NCBI GenBank assembly: GCA_963757605.1
Contig: CAVWSF010000003.1
Coordinates: forward strand, 310,001-374,000
Length of the DNA stretch: 64,000 nt
From: JAICJC01 sp963757605
GTDB lineage: Bacteria; Actinomycetota; Thermoleophilia; Gaiellales; JAICJC01
Reading direction: 5' to 3'
Part shown: piece by piece, positions 16,630 to 25,762 of the stretch
How the letters are laid out: each line of letters begins with the position of its first letter
Numbering within the stretch: the stretch's first letter is position 1
Notes under the pieces: model-generated
Database searches by the model: none
What the model saw: the letters and a program-made list of their open reading frames with translations, nothing else
Told to the model about the DNA's origin: nothing
Translations under genes and position numbers: made by a program

Positions 16630-18050
16630 CAGCTCTGCTCTCGCAATGTCGGGAACAGGATGACCTCGCGGATCGACCGGACCCCGAGGAGCGCCATCGC
16701 CAGCCGGTCGATGCCGATGCCGACGCCGACCGTCGGCGGCATCCCGTACTCGAGCGCCGTCACGTAGTCCTCGTCCGCCTGGCCGGCTTCCTCGAAGCGC
16801 GCCCGCTGGTCGGCCGGGTCGTTCAGCTCGGTGTAGCCGTTGGCGACCTCCATCCCGACGCAGAACGCCTCGAACCGCTCCACGACGCCGTCGTCGTCCG
16901 GCGACCGCTTCGCGAGCGGCGAGAGCTCGACCGGGTAGTGCGTCAGGAACGTCGGCTCCTCGATGGCGGGCTCGACGAAGTGCGAGAGCAGGTGGTCGAC
17001 GGCATCGGCCCAGGTCGCGTCGGCGGACGTGTCGACCCCCTGCTTCTCGAGGAACGCCACCAGCCGGTCGCGATCGCGGTCCGCCATCGGGTCGATCCCG
17101 GCCCGCTCCTGGATCGCCTCCCGCAGCGTCTGGCGCCGCCACGGCGGCTCGAGGTCGATCGCGCTCCCCGCCGCCGCGCCCGCCGCGGCCACCACCGCCT
17201 CCACGCGCCGCATCCCGTCCTGGTAGTCGCCGTAGGCCTCGTACCACTCGAGCATCGTGAACTCCGGGTTGTGCTTGAACGACACGCTCTCGTTCCGGAA
17301 GTCCTTGCCGATCTCGTACACGCGCTCGAGGCCGCCGACGATCAGCCGCTTCAGGTAGAGCTCGTCGGCGATGCGCAGGTAGAAGTCGCGCTCGAACTCG
17401 TTGTAGTAGGTCGTGAACGGCTGCGCCGCGGCGCCGCCGTAGATCGGCTGGAGCACGGGCGTCTCGACCTCGACGAAGCCGTCGTCGTCGAGCACCGCCC
17501 GCATGGCCGTCACCATCTTCGAGCGCGCCAGCGCCACCCGGCGCGACTCCTCGTTCACGAGCAGGTCGACGTACCGGCGCCGGTGGCGCAGCTCGACGTC
17601 GGTGAGGCCGTGCCACTTCTCGGGGAGCGGGCGCAGGCACTTGGCGAGCATGTGCCACTCGGCCACGCGCAGGCTGAGCTCGCCGCGGCGACTCACGAAC
17701 ACCTCGCCGACGGCCGCGATCACGTCGCCCAGGTCGGTGTCGGCGAGCGCGGCGTAGCGCTCCTCGCCGAGCGCGTCGACGGTGGCGTGGAGCTGGAGGC
17801 GCCCCGTGCGGTCGGCCAGGTCGAGGAACATCGCTTTGCCGTGCCCGCGCCGGGCTGCGATCCGCCCGGCGAGGGCCAGCCGCTCGCCGGTCTCGGCCTC
17901 CGCCTCGAGGCCGCCGAACCGCTCCCGCACCTGCTCGACGGGCACACGGGCGGGCGTCCTGGCCGGATAGGGGTCGACGCCGGCAGCCCGCATCGCGTCG
18001 ACCTTGGCGATGCGGTCGGCCCGGATCCGGTCCTCGGCGTCGCTGCTCAC
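16629..18050 (-). CDS. lysS: Lysyl-tRNA synthetase (class II)
   Basis: 473 aa. The OB-fold anticodon domain (LALAGRIAARRGHGKAMFLDL) is followed by the class II core: motif 2 ERVYEIGKDFRNESVSFKHNP and motif 3 GVGIGIDRLAMALLG. Charges tRNA-Lys with lysine. The GTG at 18050 gives the usual length and has TACTGT 6 bases upstream, so the transcript is probably leaderless. Two overlapping genes follow in the same operon. Confidence 0.96.
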   Translation of the reverse strand: MSSDAEDRIRADRIAKVDAMRAAGVDPYPARTPARVPVEQVRERFGGLEAEAETGERLALAGRIAARRGHGKAMFLDLADRTGRLQLHATVDALGEERYAALADTDLGDVIAAVGEVFVSRRGELSLRVAEWHMLAKCLRPLPEKWHGLTDVELRHRRRYVDLLVNEESRRVALARSKMVTAMRAVLDDDGFVEVETPVLQPIYGGAAAQPFTTYYNEFERDFYLRIADELYLKRLIVGGLERVYEIGKDFRNESVSFKHNPEFTMLEWYEAYGDYQDGMRRVEAVVAAAGAAAGSAIDLEPPWRRQTLREAIQERAGIDPMADRDRDRLVAFLEKQGVDTSADATWADAVDHLLSHFVEPAIEEPTFLTHYPVELSPLAKRSPDDDGVVERFEAFCVGMEVANGYTELNDPADQRARFEEAGQADEDYVTALEYGMPPTVGVGIGIDRLAMALLGVRSIREVILFPTLREQS

Positions 18051-18056
18051 GGCGAC

Positions 18057-18062
18057 ACAGTA
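18057..18062 (-). promoter_or_regulatory. -10 box of lysS (leaderless type)
   Basis: TACTGT on the minus strand, 6 bases before the GTG at 18050. Confidence 0.5.
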
Positions 18063-18107
18063 TCCCGCACGACCTGCCGAGCCGTCGCGGCGTGGCAAGC
18101 TACAGGT

Positions 18108-18764
18108 GTGCGATCGGCAGCAGTCACGCTCGCCCTGGCGGTCACCCTCATCGTCGCGCCGGCCACCGCGCAGGCCGCGAGCGACCCGGTGATCCCCAAG
18201 AGCGACCTCCATGCGATCAAGGTGCTGCTGCACCAGTTCGTGCCCGCCGCGGTCGCGCGGAAGGACCCGGGGGCTGCCTATCGGCTCGCGGCGCCGGCGA
18301 TGCGCACCGGGACGGTCCGGAGCGACTGGGACAAGGGAGTGATTCCCGTCGTCCCCTACCCGGCCCGGCCGACGGGCTTCGGCATCCGGCCGCTCGAGGT
18401 CGCGCCCGACCACATCCTGCTCGACGTGATGTTGCAGCCGCGCGCGGGCAGCGACGCCGGCGCGATCGTCTTCAAGACCGAGCTGACGCGCGTCGGCGGG
18501 CGCTGGCTGGTGGCGTCGATGGCTCCGGCCGCGCAGTTCTCCGGCGCGGCGGCCCCGCCGCAGGTGACGGCCGAGCCCGACCTCGGCCCGGGGCGCGGCG
18601 ATCCCGGAACCGCCCGGCTCTCCGAGCGCTGGATCCTGGTGCCGATCGCGGTCATCTCACTGCCACTGGCCGCGGCCTTGATCGCGCTCGTCACGGTCTG
18701 GTACCGCGGCCGGCGCGCACGCGCGAGCAAGACGGACCTGCGCGCCACGACCCCGTGGCGCTAG
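18108..18764 (+). CDS. Secreted, C-terminally membrane-anchored protein
   Basis: 218 aa. A signal peptide (VRSAAVTLALAVTLIVAPATAQAA) is followed by an extracytoplasmic domain with an NTF2-like feel (VLLHQFVPAAVARKDPGAAYRLAAPAMR and RVGGRWLVASMAPA), then one membrane helix (WILVPIAVISLPLAAALIALVTVWY) and a short basic tail. Function unknown. The GTG start at 18108 is divergent from lysS with only 57 bases between the two start codons. Confidence 0.7.
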   Translation: MRSAAVTLALAVTLIVAPATAQAASDPVIPKSDLHAIKVLLHQFVPAAVARKDPGAAYRLAAPAMRTGTVRSDWDKGVIPVVPYPARPTGFGIRPLEVAPDHILLDVMLQPRAGSDAGAIVFKTELTRVGGRWLVASMAPAAQFSGAAAPPQVTAEPDLGPGRGDPGTARLSERWILVPIAVISLPLAAALIALVTVWYRGRRARASKTDLRATTPWR

Positions 18765-18768
18765 CTGG

Positions 18769-19463
18769 CTAGATCGCGGCGGCCCGCTCCTCCTCGAGCC
18801 GCACGGCTTCCGCCAGCGGCAGCCGGAACGCCACGAGCGTCCCGCGGCCGGGGATCGAACGGACGTCGACGTCGCCCTCGGCGAGCCGCTCGAGGCTCAG
18901 ATGCAAGAGCGCGCGCCGCCGGTCGTCCGCCCGCCTGGCGGGACCGCCCGACCCGTCGTCCCAGATCCGGCCGTGCACGGCTCCGCGGTGCTCGCGGACG
19001 TCGACCTCGATCCGGGAGGTGCCCGCGTGGGCCCGCGCGTCGGCGATCGCCTCGCGGACGATGCGGTGGGCGTGTCGTGGGCCCGCACGGCGGGGGTCAT
19101 GCGGTCGATCGTCACCAGGGCCGCCGTGAGCACCTGCACCGTGTCCTCGTGCAGCTCGCCGGCGATGCGCTCGCGCTCGTCCTCCTCCGCGCGCAGGAGG
19201 TCGTCGAAGGCCCGCCGCCGTTCCCGGGCGAGGCCGCGCATCTCTGCGGGGATCCGCGCGAGCAGCCACGCCGCGGTCGTGACCGCTGCCCCGCCGAGAA
19301 CGATCAGGAGGGCGACCCACGCCGCGCCGGCGCGCGCGGACGCGGTCGCCGCGGCAGCGGTGCCGAAGAGGGTGAGGAGCAGGACGACGAGGGCGACGAG
19401 CTCGAACCGCGCGCGCCTAACGATCTGCCGCTCGGACTGACGCTGTGCCCCGGCGCATCTCAC
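18769..19463 (-). pseudogene. Decayed sensor histidine kinase (deletion plus frameshift)
   Basis: Frame 1 from a GTG at 19463 encodes two membrane helices and the H-box ERERIAGELHEDTVQVLTAALV of a HisKA_3 kinase. At about 19070 the frame shifts, and the second frame gives a GHKL ATPase end (HRIVREAIADARAHAG, then IWDDGSGG and IPGRGTLVAFRLPL). About 70 residues normally between H-box and N-box are missing, and the N-box Asn is replaced. It is therefore a remnant rather than a simple sequencing slip. No response regulator is adjacent; an orphan one lies at 29.9-30.6 kb. Confidence 0.7.
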
Positions 19464-19533
19464 GCAGAGGGTACGCCGCCGCCCGGCCCGGGGCATACCG
19501 CAAAGCGGTGAGCCGACGACCGGTTTCGGCCGC

Positions 19534-20010
19534 TTACGCGGCCTTGATGTCCATGATCTTCAGGCGGATCGCCCCGGCGGGAACCGACACCTCGACCGTC
19601 TCGCCCTTCTTGTGGCCGATGAGCGCACGGCCGACGGGCGACTCGTTCGAGAGCCGCGAGTTGGCCGGATCGGCCTCGGCCGAGCCGACGATCTCGTACG
19701 TGTCGACGTCGCCGTGGTCGACGTCCTTGACGCGCACGCGGGTGCCGACCGACACCACGTCGGTGCCGATGTCCTTGGGGTCGATCACCTTCGCGGCGCG
19801 GAGCTGCTCTTTGAGCCGGGCGATGCGGTGCTCGAGCAGCGCCTGCTCGTTCTTTGCGTCGTCGTACTCGGAGTTCTCGGAGATGTCGCCGAACTCGCGC
19901 GCTTCGCGAATGCGGTCCGCGACTTCGCGGCGCTTCGTGGTCTCGAGCTCTTCGATCTGCTGCTTGAGCTTCTCGTACCCGTCGGGAGTGAGGATGACGT
20001 CCTTGTCCAC
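19534..20010 (-). CDS. greA: Transcription elongation factor GreA
   Basis: 158 aa, the usual GreA length. An N-terminal coiled coil (EKLKQQIEELETTKRREVADRI, then EFGDISENSEYDDAKNEQALLE with the acidic tip) precedes the C-terminal FKBP-like domain (SPVGRALIGHKKGETVEVSVP). It rescues backtracked RNA polymerase by stimulating transcript cleavage. The GTG at 20010 has an AAGGG site upstream, and a near-consensus promoter lies at 20108-20136. Confidence 0.96.
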   Translation of the reverse strand: MDKDVILTPDGYEKLKQQIEELETTKRREVADRIREAREFGDISENSEYDDAKNEQALLEHRIARLKEQLRAAKVIDPKDIGTDVVSVGTRVRVKDVDHGDVDTYEIVGSAEADPANSRLSNESPVGRALIGHKKGETVEVSVPAGAIRLKIMDIKAA

Positions 20011-20107
20011 TTCCTGCCCTTCTGCCCCCCATCTGCACGAAAACGGTGTCGCCGGATTCCGCCGTTTTGCAGCGGTTATCGCACCGGCTGGCACCGAGGG
20101 AGGCGGG

Positions 20108-20136
20108 ATTATATGCAACATGGAAACCTGGGTCAA
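20108..20136 (-). promoter_or_regulatory. Promoter of greA
   Basis: Minus strand: TTGACC (20136-20131), exactly 17 bases, TATAAT (20113-20108). Best housekeeping promoter in the window. Gives a leader of about 90 nt. Confidence 0.8.
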
Positions 20137-20167
20137 CCGGTTCGGCCAGCCCTCTGGCGCGAGGCTC

Positions 20168-20173
20168 TACCAT
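20168..20173 (+). promoter_or_regulatory. -10 box of dusB (leaderless type)
   Basis: TACCAT 8 bases before the GTG at 20182. Supports that start over the ATG at 20113, which would lie inside the greA promoter. Confidence 0.45.
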
Positions 20174-20181
20174 GCCCGGCG

Positions 20182-21348
20182 GTGGCCGATCTCACACAGC
20201 CCTGGGCGATCGGGGACATCGTCATCCCCTCGCGCATCGTTCTCGCGCCGATGGCCGGGGTCTCGGTGCAGGCGTTCCGGCGCCAGGGGCGCCGGTTCGG
20301 GGCCGGCCTCGTGTGCTCCGAGATGGTGTCGGCGGCAGGGCTCTCGCACGCCAACGAGCGCACGCTCGGGTACCTGCGGATCGCGCGCGACGAGCACCCG
20401 CTGGCTGTCCAGATCTTCGGCTCGGAGCCCGAGCGGATGGCCGAGGCGGCCCGGATGGTGGTCGCCGCCGGCGCGGACATCGTCGACATCAACTTCGGCT
20501 GCCCGGTGCGCAAGGTGACGAAGACCGGGGCCGGCGCGAGCGCCCTCTCCGACCACGACCTGGCCTGCCGGCTCGCCGGCGCCGTGGTCGACGCGGTCGA
20601 CGTGCCGGTCAGCGTGAAGATGCGCCGCGGCATCGACAACGGCTCGCGCGACGCGCTCGAGCTGGGGCCGCGGCTGGAGGCGGTCGGCGTCGCCTCGCTC
20701 ACGCTGCACCCGCGCTCGGCCAAGCAGATGTACACGGGCACCGCCGACCATTCGCTCACGACGGAGCTCGTCGAGCGGGTGGAGGTGCCGGTGGTGGCAT
20801 CGGGCGACATCGTCGACCGGGCGAGCGCAGAGCGCGTGCTCGACGCGACCGGCGCGGCCGCGGTCATGGTCGGCCGCGGCGCCCAGGGCCAGCCGTGGAC
20901 GCTCCAGGAGATGGCCGAGCGCGCGGCCGAGCGGCCCGAGCCGGCTGATGTCGTGGCCGAGCTGATCCGCTTCATGCGCGAGGTTGAGCGCGAGATGGGT
21001 GACCGGGCGGCGAGCTTCCTGCGCAAGTTCTACGGCTGGTACCTGCGCGGGATGACCGACGCCAAGTCGGTGAAGCCGGAGCTCACCTCCGCGCCGACCG
21101 TCGCCGACGCCGAGGCGGCGCTGCTTCGCTTCTGCCCCGGCGCCCGCGAGCGGCTCGCCGAGCACGAGGCCGAGCTGGCGCTCCTTCCCGACACCGACTC
21201 CGACCGCCTGCTCGACCTCCCCATCTCGATCTACGGCGGCGGCTGGAAACCGGGGTCTGACCCCAAATTTTCACGTCACTCCAGGACGGCTTCGGCGGGC
21301 AGCACCAGCGGCTCGCGCTCGGTCTGCTCCCGGACGCGCAGGTCGTAG
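20182..21348 (+). CDS. dusB: tRNA-dihydrouridine synthase B
   Basis: 388 aa FMN enzyme that reduces uridines in tRNA to dihydrouridine. Seen: IVLAPMAGVSVQAFRRQG, catalytic-region INFGCPVRKVTKTGAGASAL (Cys about residue 101), VSVKMRRGID, LHPRSAKQMYTG and VMVGRGAQGQPW. The family core ends near LLDLPISIYGGGW. From there the frame runs straight through a REP palindrome (read as KPGSDPKF) and about 30 further residues before a stop. The tail is probably non-functional and overlaps the convergent gene by 73 bases. Confidence 0.93.
   Translation: MADLTQPWAIGDIVIPSRIVLAPMAGVSVQAFRRQGRRFGAGLVCSEMVSAAGLSHANERTLGYLRIARDEHPLAVQIFGSEPERMAEAARMVVAAGADIVDINFGCPVRKVTKTGAGASALSDHDLACRLAGAVVDAVDVPVSVKMRRGIDNGSRDALELGPRLEAVGVASLTLHPRSAKQMYTGTADHSLTTELVERVEVPVVASGDIVDRASAERVLDATGAAAVMVGRGAQGQPWTLQEMAERAAERPEPADVVAELIRFMREVEREMGDRAASFLRKFYGWYLRGMTDAKSVKPELTSAPTVADAEAALLRFCPGARERLAEHEAELALLPDTDSDRLLDLPISIYGGGWKPGSDPKFSRHSRTASAGSTSGSRSVCSRTRRS
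21246..21272. repeat. REP-like palindrome, copy 3 (inside the dusB frame)
   Basis: GAAACC-GGGGTC-T-GACCCC-AAATTTTC. Placed between convergent dusB and the 21276 gene, and translated as part of DusB. Confidence 0.65.
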
Positions 21349-23189
21349 TAGACGTAGGTCGTCGCGATCGACGCGTAGGGGATCGTCAGGACGTACACGA
21401 TGCCGGAGATCACGTTCACGGCGGTCAGGCTGAGCGGCGTCGCCAGCAGCAGCAGGACGCCGACGAGCGGCCCGAGCAGGAGCGCGAACCCGACCACCGC
21501 CAGCGTGACCCACGCGACGTGCAGCCAGTGGCCGCGCACGAGCGCGTGACTCCGGCGCAGCGCGGCCGCCCAGGGGAGCCGTTCGACGACGACGCACTGG
21601 GCGAAGAGCGACCAGCGGACGAGCAGCCACACGGCGACCGGCAGCCCGATCACCGTGAGCTGGAGCACGGCGACGGCGAGCGCCGTGACGGCGAGCGCCT
21701 GGATCAGCGGCCTCAGATGCTCCTTGATGGCGGCGTAGGCGGTGCGCGGTATGAGCTCGCGCTCCTCGGCCGCGGACGTCAGCGAGGACGCCACCATGGC
21801 CTGCACGATCGTGAGGACGATCGGCATCACGACGAGCCCGATGCTCACAGCCGCGGCGACCACCGCCGCGTTCGTCTGCCCGGTGACATCGGCGAGCACG
21901 TCGAGCCCGATCAGGCTGAAGAGGAGCTGCTGGACGCCGGCAACGACGAGCGAGACCGGGACGAACAGCAGGCCGATCGTCATGTACAGGCGCGGGTTCT
22001 CGCGATACACCCGGGCCGACGCGAACAGGATCTGGCCGAGCGTCCGGCGCCGGGCCAGGGCGAAGGGCTGCGACGGCCGCCACTGCATCCGGACGAGCGC
22101 GAAGATGAGGAGGAACAACGCCACGAGCGCGGCGAGGACCACGACCGGCCCGCCACGCACCGCCGCCGTCAGGACGCTCGAGCCCGCAGCGACGCCTTCG
22201 CAGAAGAGGTCCGTGGCGCGCAGGGCGTCGCTCGTCCCGCCGGGGACGGCGAAGGCCGACGGGCGCCAGTCCGTGGACGCCCAGGTGATCGGATGGTCCC
22301 ACTTGACCTGGGTGTTCGGTCCGGTGGGGCCGTTGTAGAACGCCGCGTGGTTCTCTCCCCAGTGGCCGTGGAAGCCGAGCCACGGGTACTCGGCGACCGT
22401 CTCGGCCTGGTCGGTGGGCACGAGCTTGACAGCCGGCCGCAGCTCGCGCGAAGGCCCGCGCGTGTTGTCGCAGCCGACGCCCTCGGCCGCGCTGCTCCCG
22501 AGGTAGAGGGCCGGCTCGTAGTAGTCGGCATGCGAGCCCTCGGCCGGGTACACGACCGGGTGCGTCCCACCGACCTTCTCGAGCTTCGAGTCACTCCAGT
22601 CCGCCGCCTCTGCACCCTCGTGCTGGCTGTAGCCGACCTGCGCCGGCTTGACGCCCAGGGCGGCGCTCGCATCGGGCGCGTCGAAGTTGAGCTGGATCAT
22701 CTCCCAGTCGCCCTCGTGCTTGTTGTTGAAGTCGTTGTAGACGTAGAAGAACCAGTACTGGAGCGCGGTCTCGCCCCGGCTCGGAGACGACGTGGGCGTA
22801 GGTCGTGGGCGATGGCCGCGGTGCCGAGGCTCCGCTCCCACTGCTCGTAGGTCGCAGCCCGGGTCGAGCGCGTCGCCGGGGAAGTCGAGGTGGTAGTTCC
22901 TGAGCCCGGCTGCGAGGTCGGCCGCCGTCGGGGCGACGCTTCACCAGGTTGCTCTCCTGTCCACGGGCCGCGCAGCGCGACCTGGTCGTTTCCGAGGACG
23001 GCGTCGACGTCGATCGGTCGTATACGGCTCGCCCGCGCCGCACTCCTCGGTCTGGGCGACGAGGCGGACGACCGGCGAGTAGCGGTCGGCGAGCGTCGCC
23101 TCCGGTGAGACGTCGCCGAGCGCGACCGCGGGGGAGACGGCACCGAAGATCGCGCACGTCGCAACGAGAGCGAGCGCGCCCCTGACCAC
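21276..23189 (-). pseudogene. Vps62-like domain plus multi-pass membrane protein, frame broken by six +1 indels
   Basis: A GTG at 23189 starts a signal peptide and DVSPEATLADRYSPVVRLVAQ. The frame then breaks six times between about 23020 and 22775 (near TATACGACC, ACAGGAGAGC, GAAGCGTCGCC, GCGACCTACG, CACGACCTAC and CCGGGGCGAG). Removing one base at each site gives one continuous protein, joining PIDVDAVLGNDQVALRGPW and YEQWERSLGTAAIAH to QYWFFYVYNDFNNKHEGDW. The remainder to 21276 is intact: a Vps62/DUF946-like extracellular domain, then about seven membrane helices. Either a recent pseudogene or local consensus errors; the latter is favoured. Function unknown. Confidence 0.6.
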
Positions 23190-23225
23190 CCTGCCCCATT
23201 CGCCGTCGCAGCCCGAAGTCCTGCG

Positions 23226-23888
23226 CTACGGCCGGACCGCCTGGGCGACGAAGCGGGCGACGAGCGGCGCGAGGCCGGCGCCGATCTCGCCGCCGTCGCG
23301 CGGGCCGCCCGGCACGCGGAACGAGTGGTCGCCGCCCTCGGCGACCACCAGCGTCGCCCTGTCGCCGAGCCACTCGACCGTCTCGCCCAGGAGGTCGGGT
23401 TGGGCGAAGGCGTCGCGCGATCCCTGGAGGAAGAGCATGGGCACGCGCACGTCCGCCAGGTGGTCGCGACGGAGCTTGTCGGTGCGCCCGGGTGGGTGGA
23501 GCGGATAGCCGAGGAAGACGAGCGCCTGGGCTGGCATCCCCTCGGCGACGGCCATCGACGCGATCCGCCCGCCCAGCGACTTGCCCCCGGCGACGAGCGG
23601 CAGGCCGCCGGTGCGCTCCGCCACGGCGTCGCGGGCCAGGCGCCACGTCTCGAGCAGCGCCGGCGCGGGGTCGGGCGCCTTGCGCCCGGCGTGCATGTAG
23701 GGGAAGTCGAAGCGGGCGACCGCCAGGCCCTCGGCGACGAGCCCGCGTGCGATCCCGGTCATGAACGGCGAGCCCATGCCCGAGCCGGCGCCGTGCCCCA
23801 GGACGACGACGGCGGTCGCGCCGGCGGGCATGTCGATCGTGCCGGCGGTCGGGCCGCGGGGCGTCTCCAGCGCGAAGTCGTCCGTCAC
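23226..23888 (-). CDS. Alpha/beta hydrolase of the KANL3/Tex30 (dienelactone hydrolase-like) group
   Basis: 220 aa. Motifs are VVLGHGAGSGMGSPF, the nucleophile elbow VAGGKSLGGRIAS, FLQGSRDAFAQ and GGDHSF, matching small alpha/beta hydrolases of the KANL3/Tex30 type. Substrate unknown. The GTG at 23888 is preceded by TAGCGT at 7 bases and overlaps nothing. The gene is divergent from the DUF4395 gene, with 36 bases between the starts. Confidence 0.82.
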   Translation of the reverse strand: MTDDFALETPRGPTAGTIDMPAGATAVVVLGHGAGSGMGSPFMTGIARGLVAEGLAVARFDFPYMHAGRKAPDPAPALLETWRLARDAVAERTGGLPLVAGGKSLGGRIASMAVAEGMPAQALVFLGYPLHPPGRTDKLRRDHLADVRVPMLFLQGSRDAFAQPDLLGETVEWLGDRATLVVAEGGDHSFRVPGGPRDGGEIGAGLAPLVARFVAQAVRP

Positions 23889-23895
23889 GCTGCAC

Positions 23896-23901
23896 ACGCT
23901 A
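23896..23901 (-). promoter_or_regulatory. -10 box of the 23226-23888 hydrolase (leaderless type)
   Basis: TAGCGT on the minus strand, 7 bases before the GTG at 23888. Confidence 0.5.
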
Positions 23902-23905
23902 CCGC

Positions 23906-23911
23906 TAGAGT
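23906..23911 (+). promoter_or_regulatory. Possible -10 box of the DUF4395-thioredoxin gene
   Basis: TAGAGT 13 bases before the ATG at 23925. Would leave a leader of only a few bases. Confidence 0.35.
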
Positions 23912-23924
23912 TTGGATCCAAACC

Positions 23925-24615
23925 ATGCACCGACTGGCCGACCCCTACTACGACCTCGACGTGATCGACCGGCGCGCGCCGCGCGCCAACCAGCTCGCGA
24001 TCGGCGTCTTGGCGCTCGTCGCCTTCCTGACCGGCTGGTGGCCGATCCTCGGCCTGCTCGCGCTTCAGCTCGTCGTCGGGCTGGCGCTCGGCCGGCGCTG
24101 GTGCCTGGCGTGCGTCGCCTACTTCGAGCTCGTGCAGCCCCGGTTCGGCGAGGGGCCGCTCGAGGACTCGCGCTCGCCCCGCTTCGCGAACGTGATGGGC
24201 GCGATCGTCCTCACCACGGCGACGGTCGCCATCGCCGCCGGCTACGCGACCCTGGGATGGGCGCTCGGACTCCTCGTCGCGGCGCTGGCGCTCCTGGCGG
24301 GCCTCACCGGCTTCTGCACCGGCTGCGAGGTCTACCGGCTGGGCGCGCGCCTGCGCGGCGTGGGCCACGGCGAGCTGCGCCGGATCGACCGCACCGACAT
24401 CGGGGATGCGGCGGGCGACGTGGTCGTCCACTTCACCCACCCGTTGTGCTCGGAGTGCCTGGACGTCGAGCGCCGCCTTCGCTCCGAGGGCCGCACGCTC
24501 GTCACCGTCGACGTCCGCAGACGGCCCGACCTGGCCCGCAAGTACGGCATCGGCATCGTGCCGACGGCGGTTGCGGTCGCGGCCGACGGCGCGATCACGG
24601 CCCGGCTTGGCGTAA
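23925..24615 (+). CDS. DUF4395 membrane protein with C-terminal thioredoxin-like domain (apparent +1 indel at its end)
   Basis: About 229 aa. The DUF4395 part (DRRAPRANQLAIGVLALVAFLTGWW, then GRRWCLACVAYFELVQPRFGE and TGFCTGCEVYRL) has three to four membrane helices and Cys pairs. A thioredoxin-like domain follows with CSECLD and GIGIVPTAVAVAADGAITARL. As printed, the frame continues to 24968 with low-complexity residues. Deleting one T at CGGCTTGGCG (about 24606) gives ARLA and a TAA at 24613-24615, the natural end. The same correction also mends the opposite-strand gene. Probably a membrane thiol-redox protein. Confidence 0.65.
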
Positions 24616-25762
24616 CGGGAGCCGTCGGCCACCCCTCCGCGAGATGGAGGTCGAGCGGAGCCTCCCGGGCCGGCAATCGGCCGTCCGGTAGGAGGCCGGC
24701 AGCCGCGGATAGAGGTGCGTCCAGTCGAGCGACGCCATCCAGCGCGCATACGGCACGTCGACACCGAGCCACACCGCCGCCCGCTCGGTCGTCTGGACGG
24801 CGTCGCACTCCGCGTGGGACTCGCTCGCGCCCGCCTGGCCGAGGTGGGCCGCCTCGTGCGCCAGGACGTGGACGGCGGCGATCTCCTCCCAGGTTGCGGA
24901 CGCGAAGCGGTGCGTGCTGGAGTAGGCCAGGATGTCGAGCCCGCGGCACACGGACGGCGGCAGGTTGACGGTGCCGGCGCTCAGGTCGGCGAAGCCGCCG
25001 GTCCGCACCGGGTCGAGCAGGGTGACCCGCGGCCAGTCGGCCGCCGACCAGCACCGCACCTCCACGCTGTGCCCTGCGAGCCCGGATGCAACCTGTCCCA
25101 GGACGGGATCGATCCGGCTTCTCGACGAGGGCGCCGCGATCGACGGCAGCGACCGGGTTGCGTAGGCGTGCACCGCCACCAGTCGCTCGCCTGCGAGCAC
25201 GGCGACGCCGAGCGACATGGCCACGGCGGCGGCGAGCCCCCACCGAAACCAGCGGCTGCGTGCGCGCCGCTCCGCAGGGGACCACGACGAGACGCGGCAG
25301 GCCGGGACGGTGGGATGACCCGGCCGGCCAGACCAGCGTCCAGCCGCGGGCCGCCTCGAGCGCGGAGACCGCCGTGCCCCGCCCGAACGACCAGCCGCCG
25401 GCGGCAGCGACGCACGAACCGAGGATTGCGAACGCCGCCCCGCCGCCCGCGCCGGTCGCCGCCGCGTAGAGGAGCGCCGCTGCCATGAGCAGCGAGGCGG
25501 GCGCCACCCGCCTCGGGGGCGCGACCTCCACGTCGACGTCCTCCCCCGGTCCTGAGGCCAGCGTCGCCTCGACCGCACGCCGCCACCTGCGCGCCTGGCT
25601 CCTGCCGGCGGCGAAGCCGATCCCCAGGCCGAAGAGGACGAGCGCGCTCAGGAAGGGCCACAGGCGCAGATCGCCCGCCGCAAGCACCACCGCAGCACCC
25701 GCAGCCGGCAGCGCCAGCCGCCACCTGGTGGCGAGATCGCTGGTCGTGACGACGTAGGTCAT
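24595..25762 (-). pseudogene. Membrane protein with HEAAH zincin-like domain, frame broken by indels
   Basis: The ATG at 25762 overlaps the upstream stop as ATGA. The N-terminal half has several membrane helices (LFGLGIGFAAGRSQARRW, LLMAAALLYAA). The frame shifts near 25325 and continues as a soluble domain with HVLAHEAAHLGQAGASESHAE, a possible HExxH-type metal site, and RWMASLDWTHLYPRLPASYR. A second indel near 24655 and the extra base at 24606 separate this from a natural end, LDLHLAEGWPTAPV then a stop at 24595. With three single-base corrections one protein of about 388 aa results. Function unknown. Confidence 0.55.

Noticed and set aside
18769..24968. A phase-variable or programmed-frameshift locus
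   Set aside because: The breaks are not at long homopolymers or slippery heptamers, and several are fixed by independent single-base corrections; error or decay is simpler.
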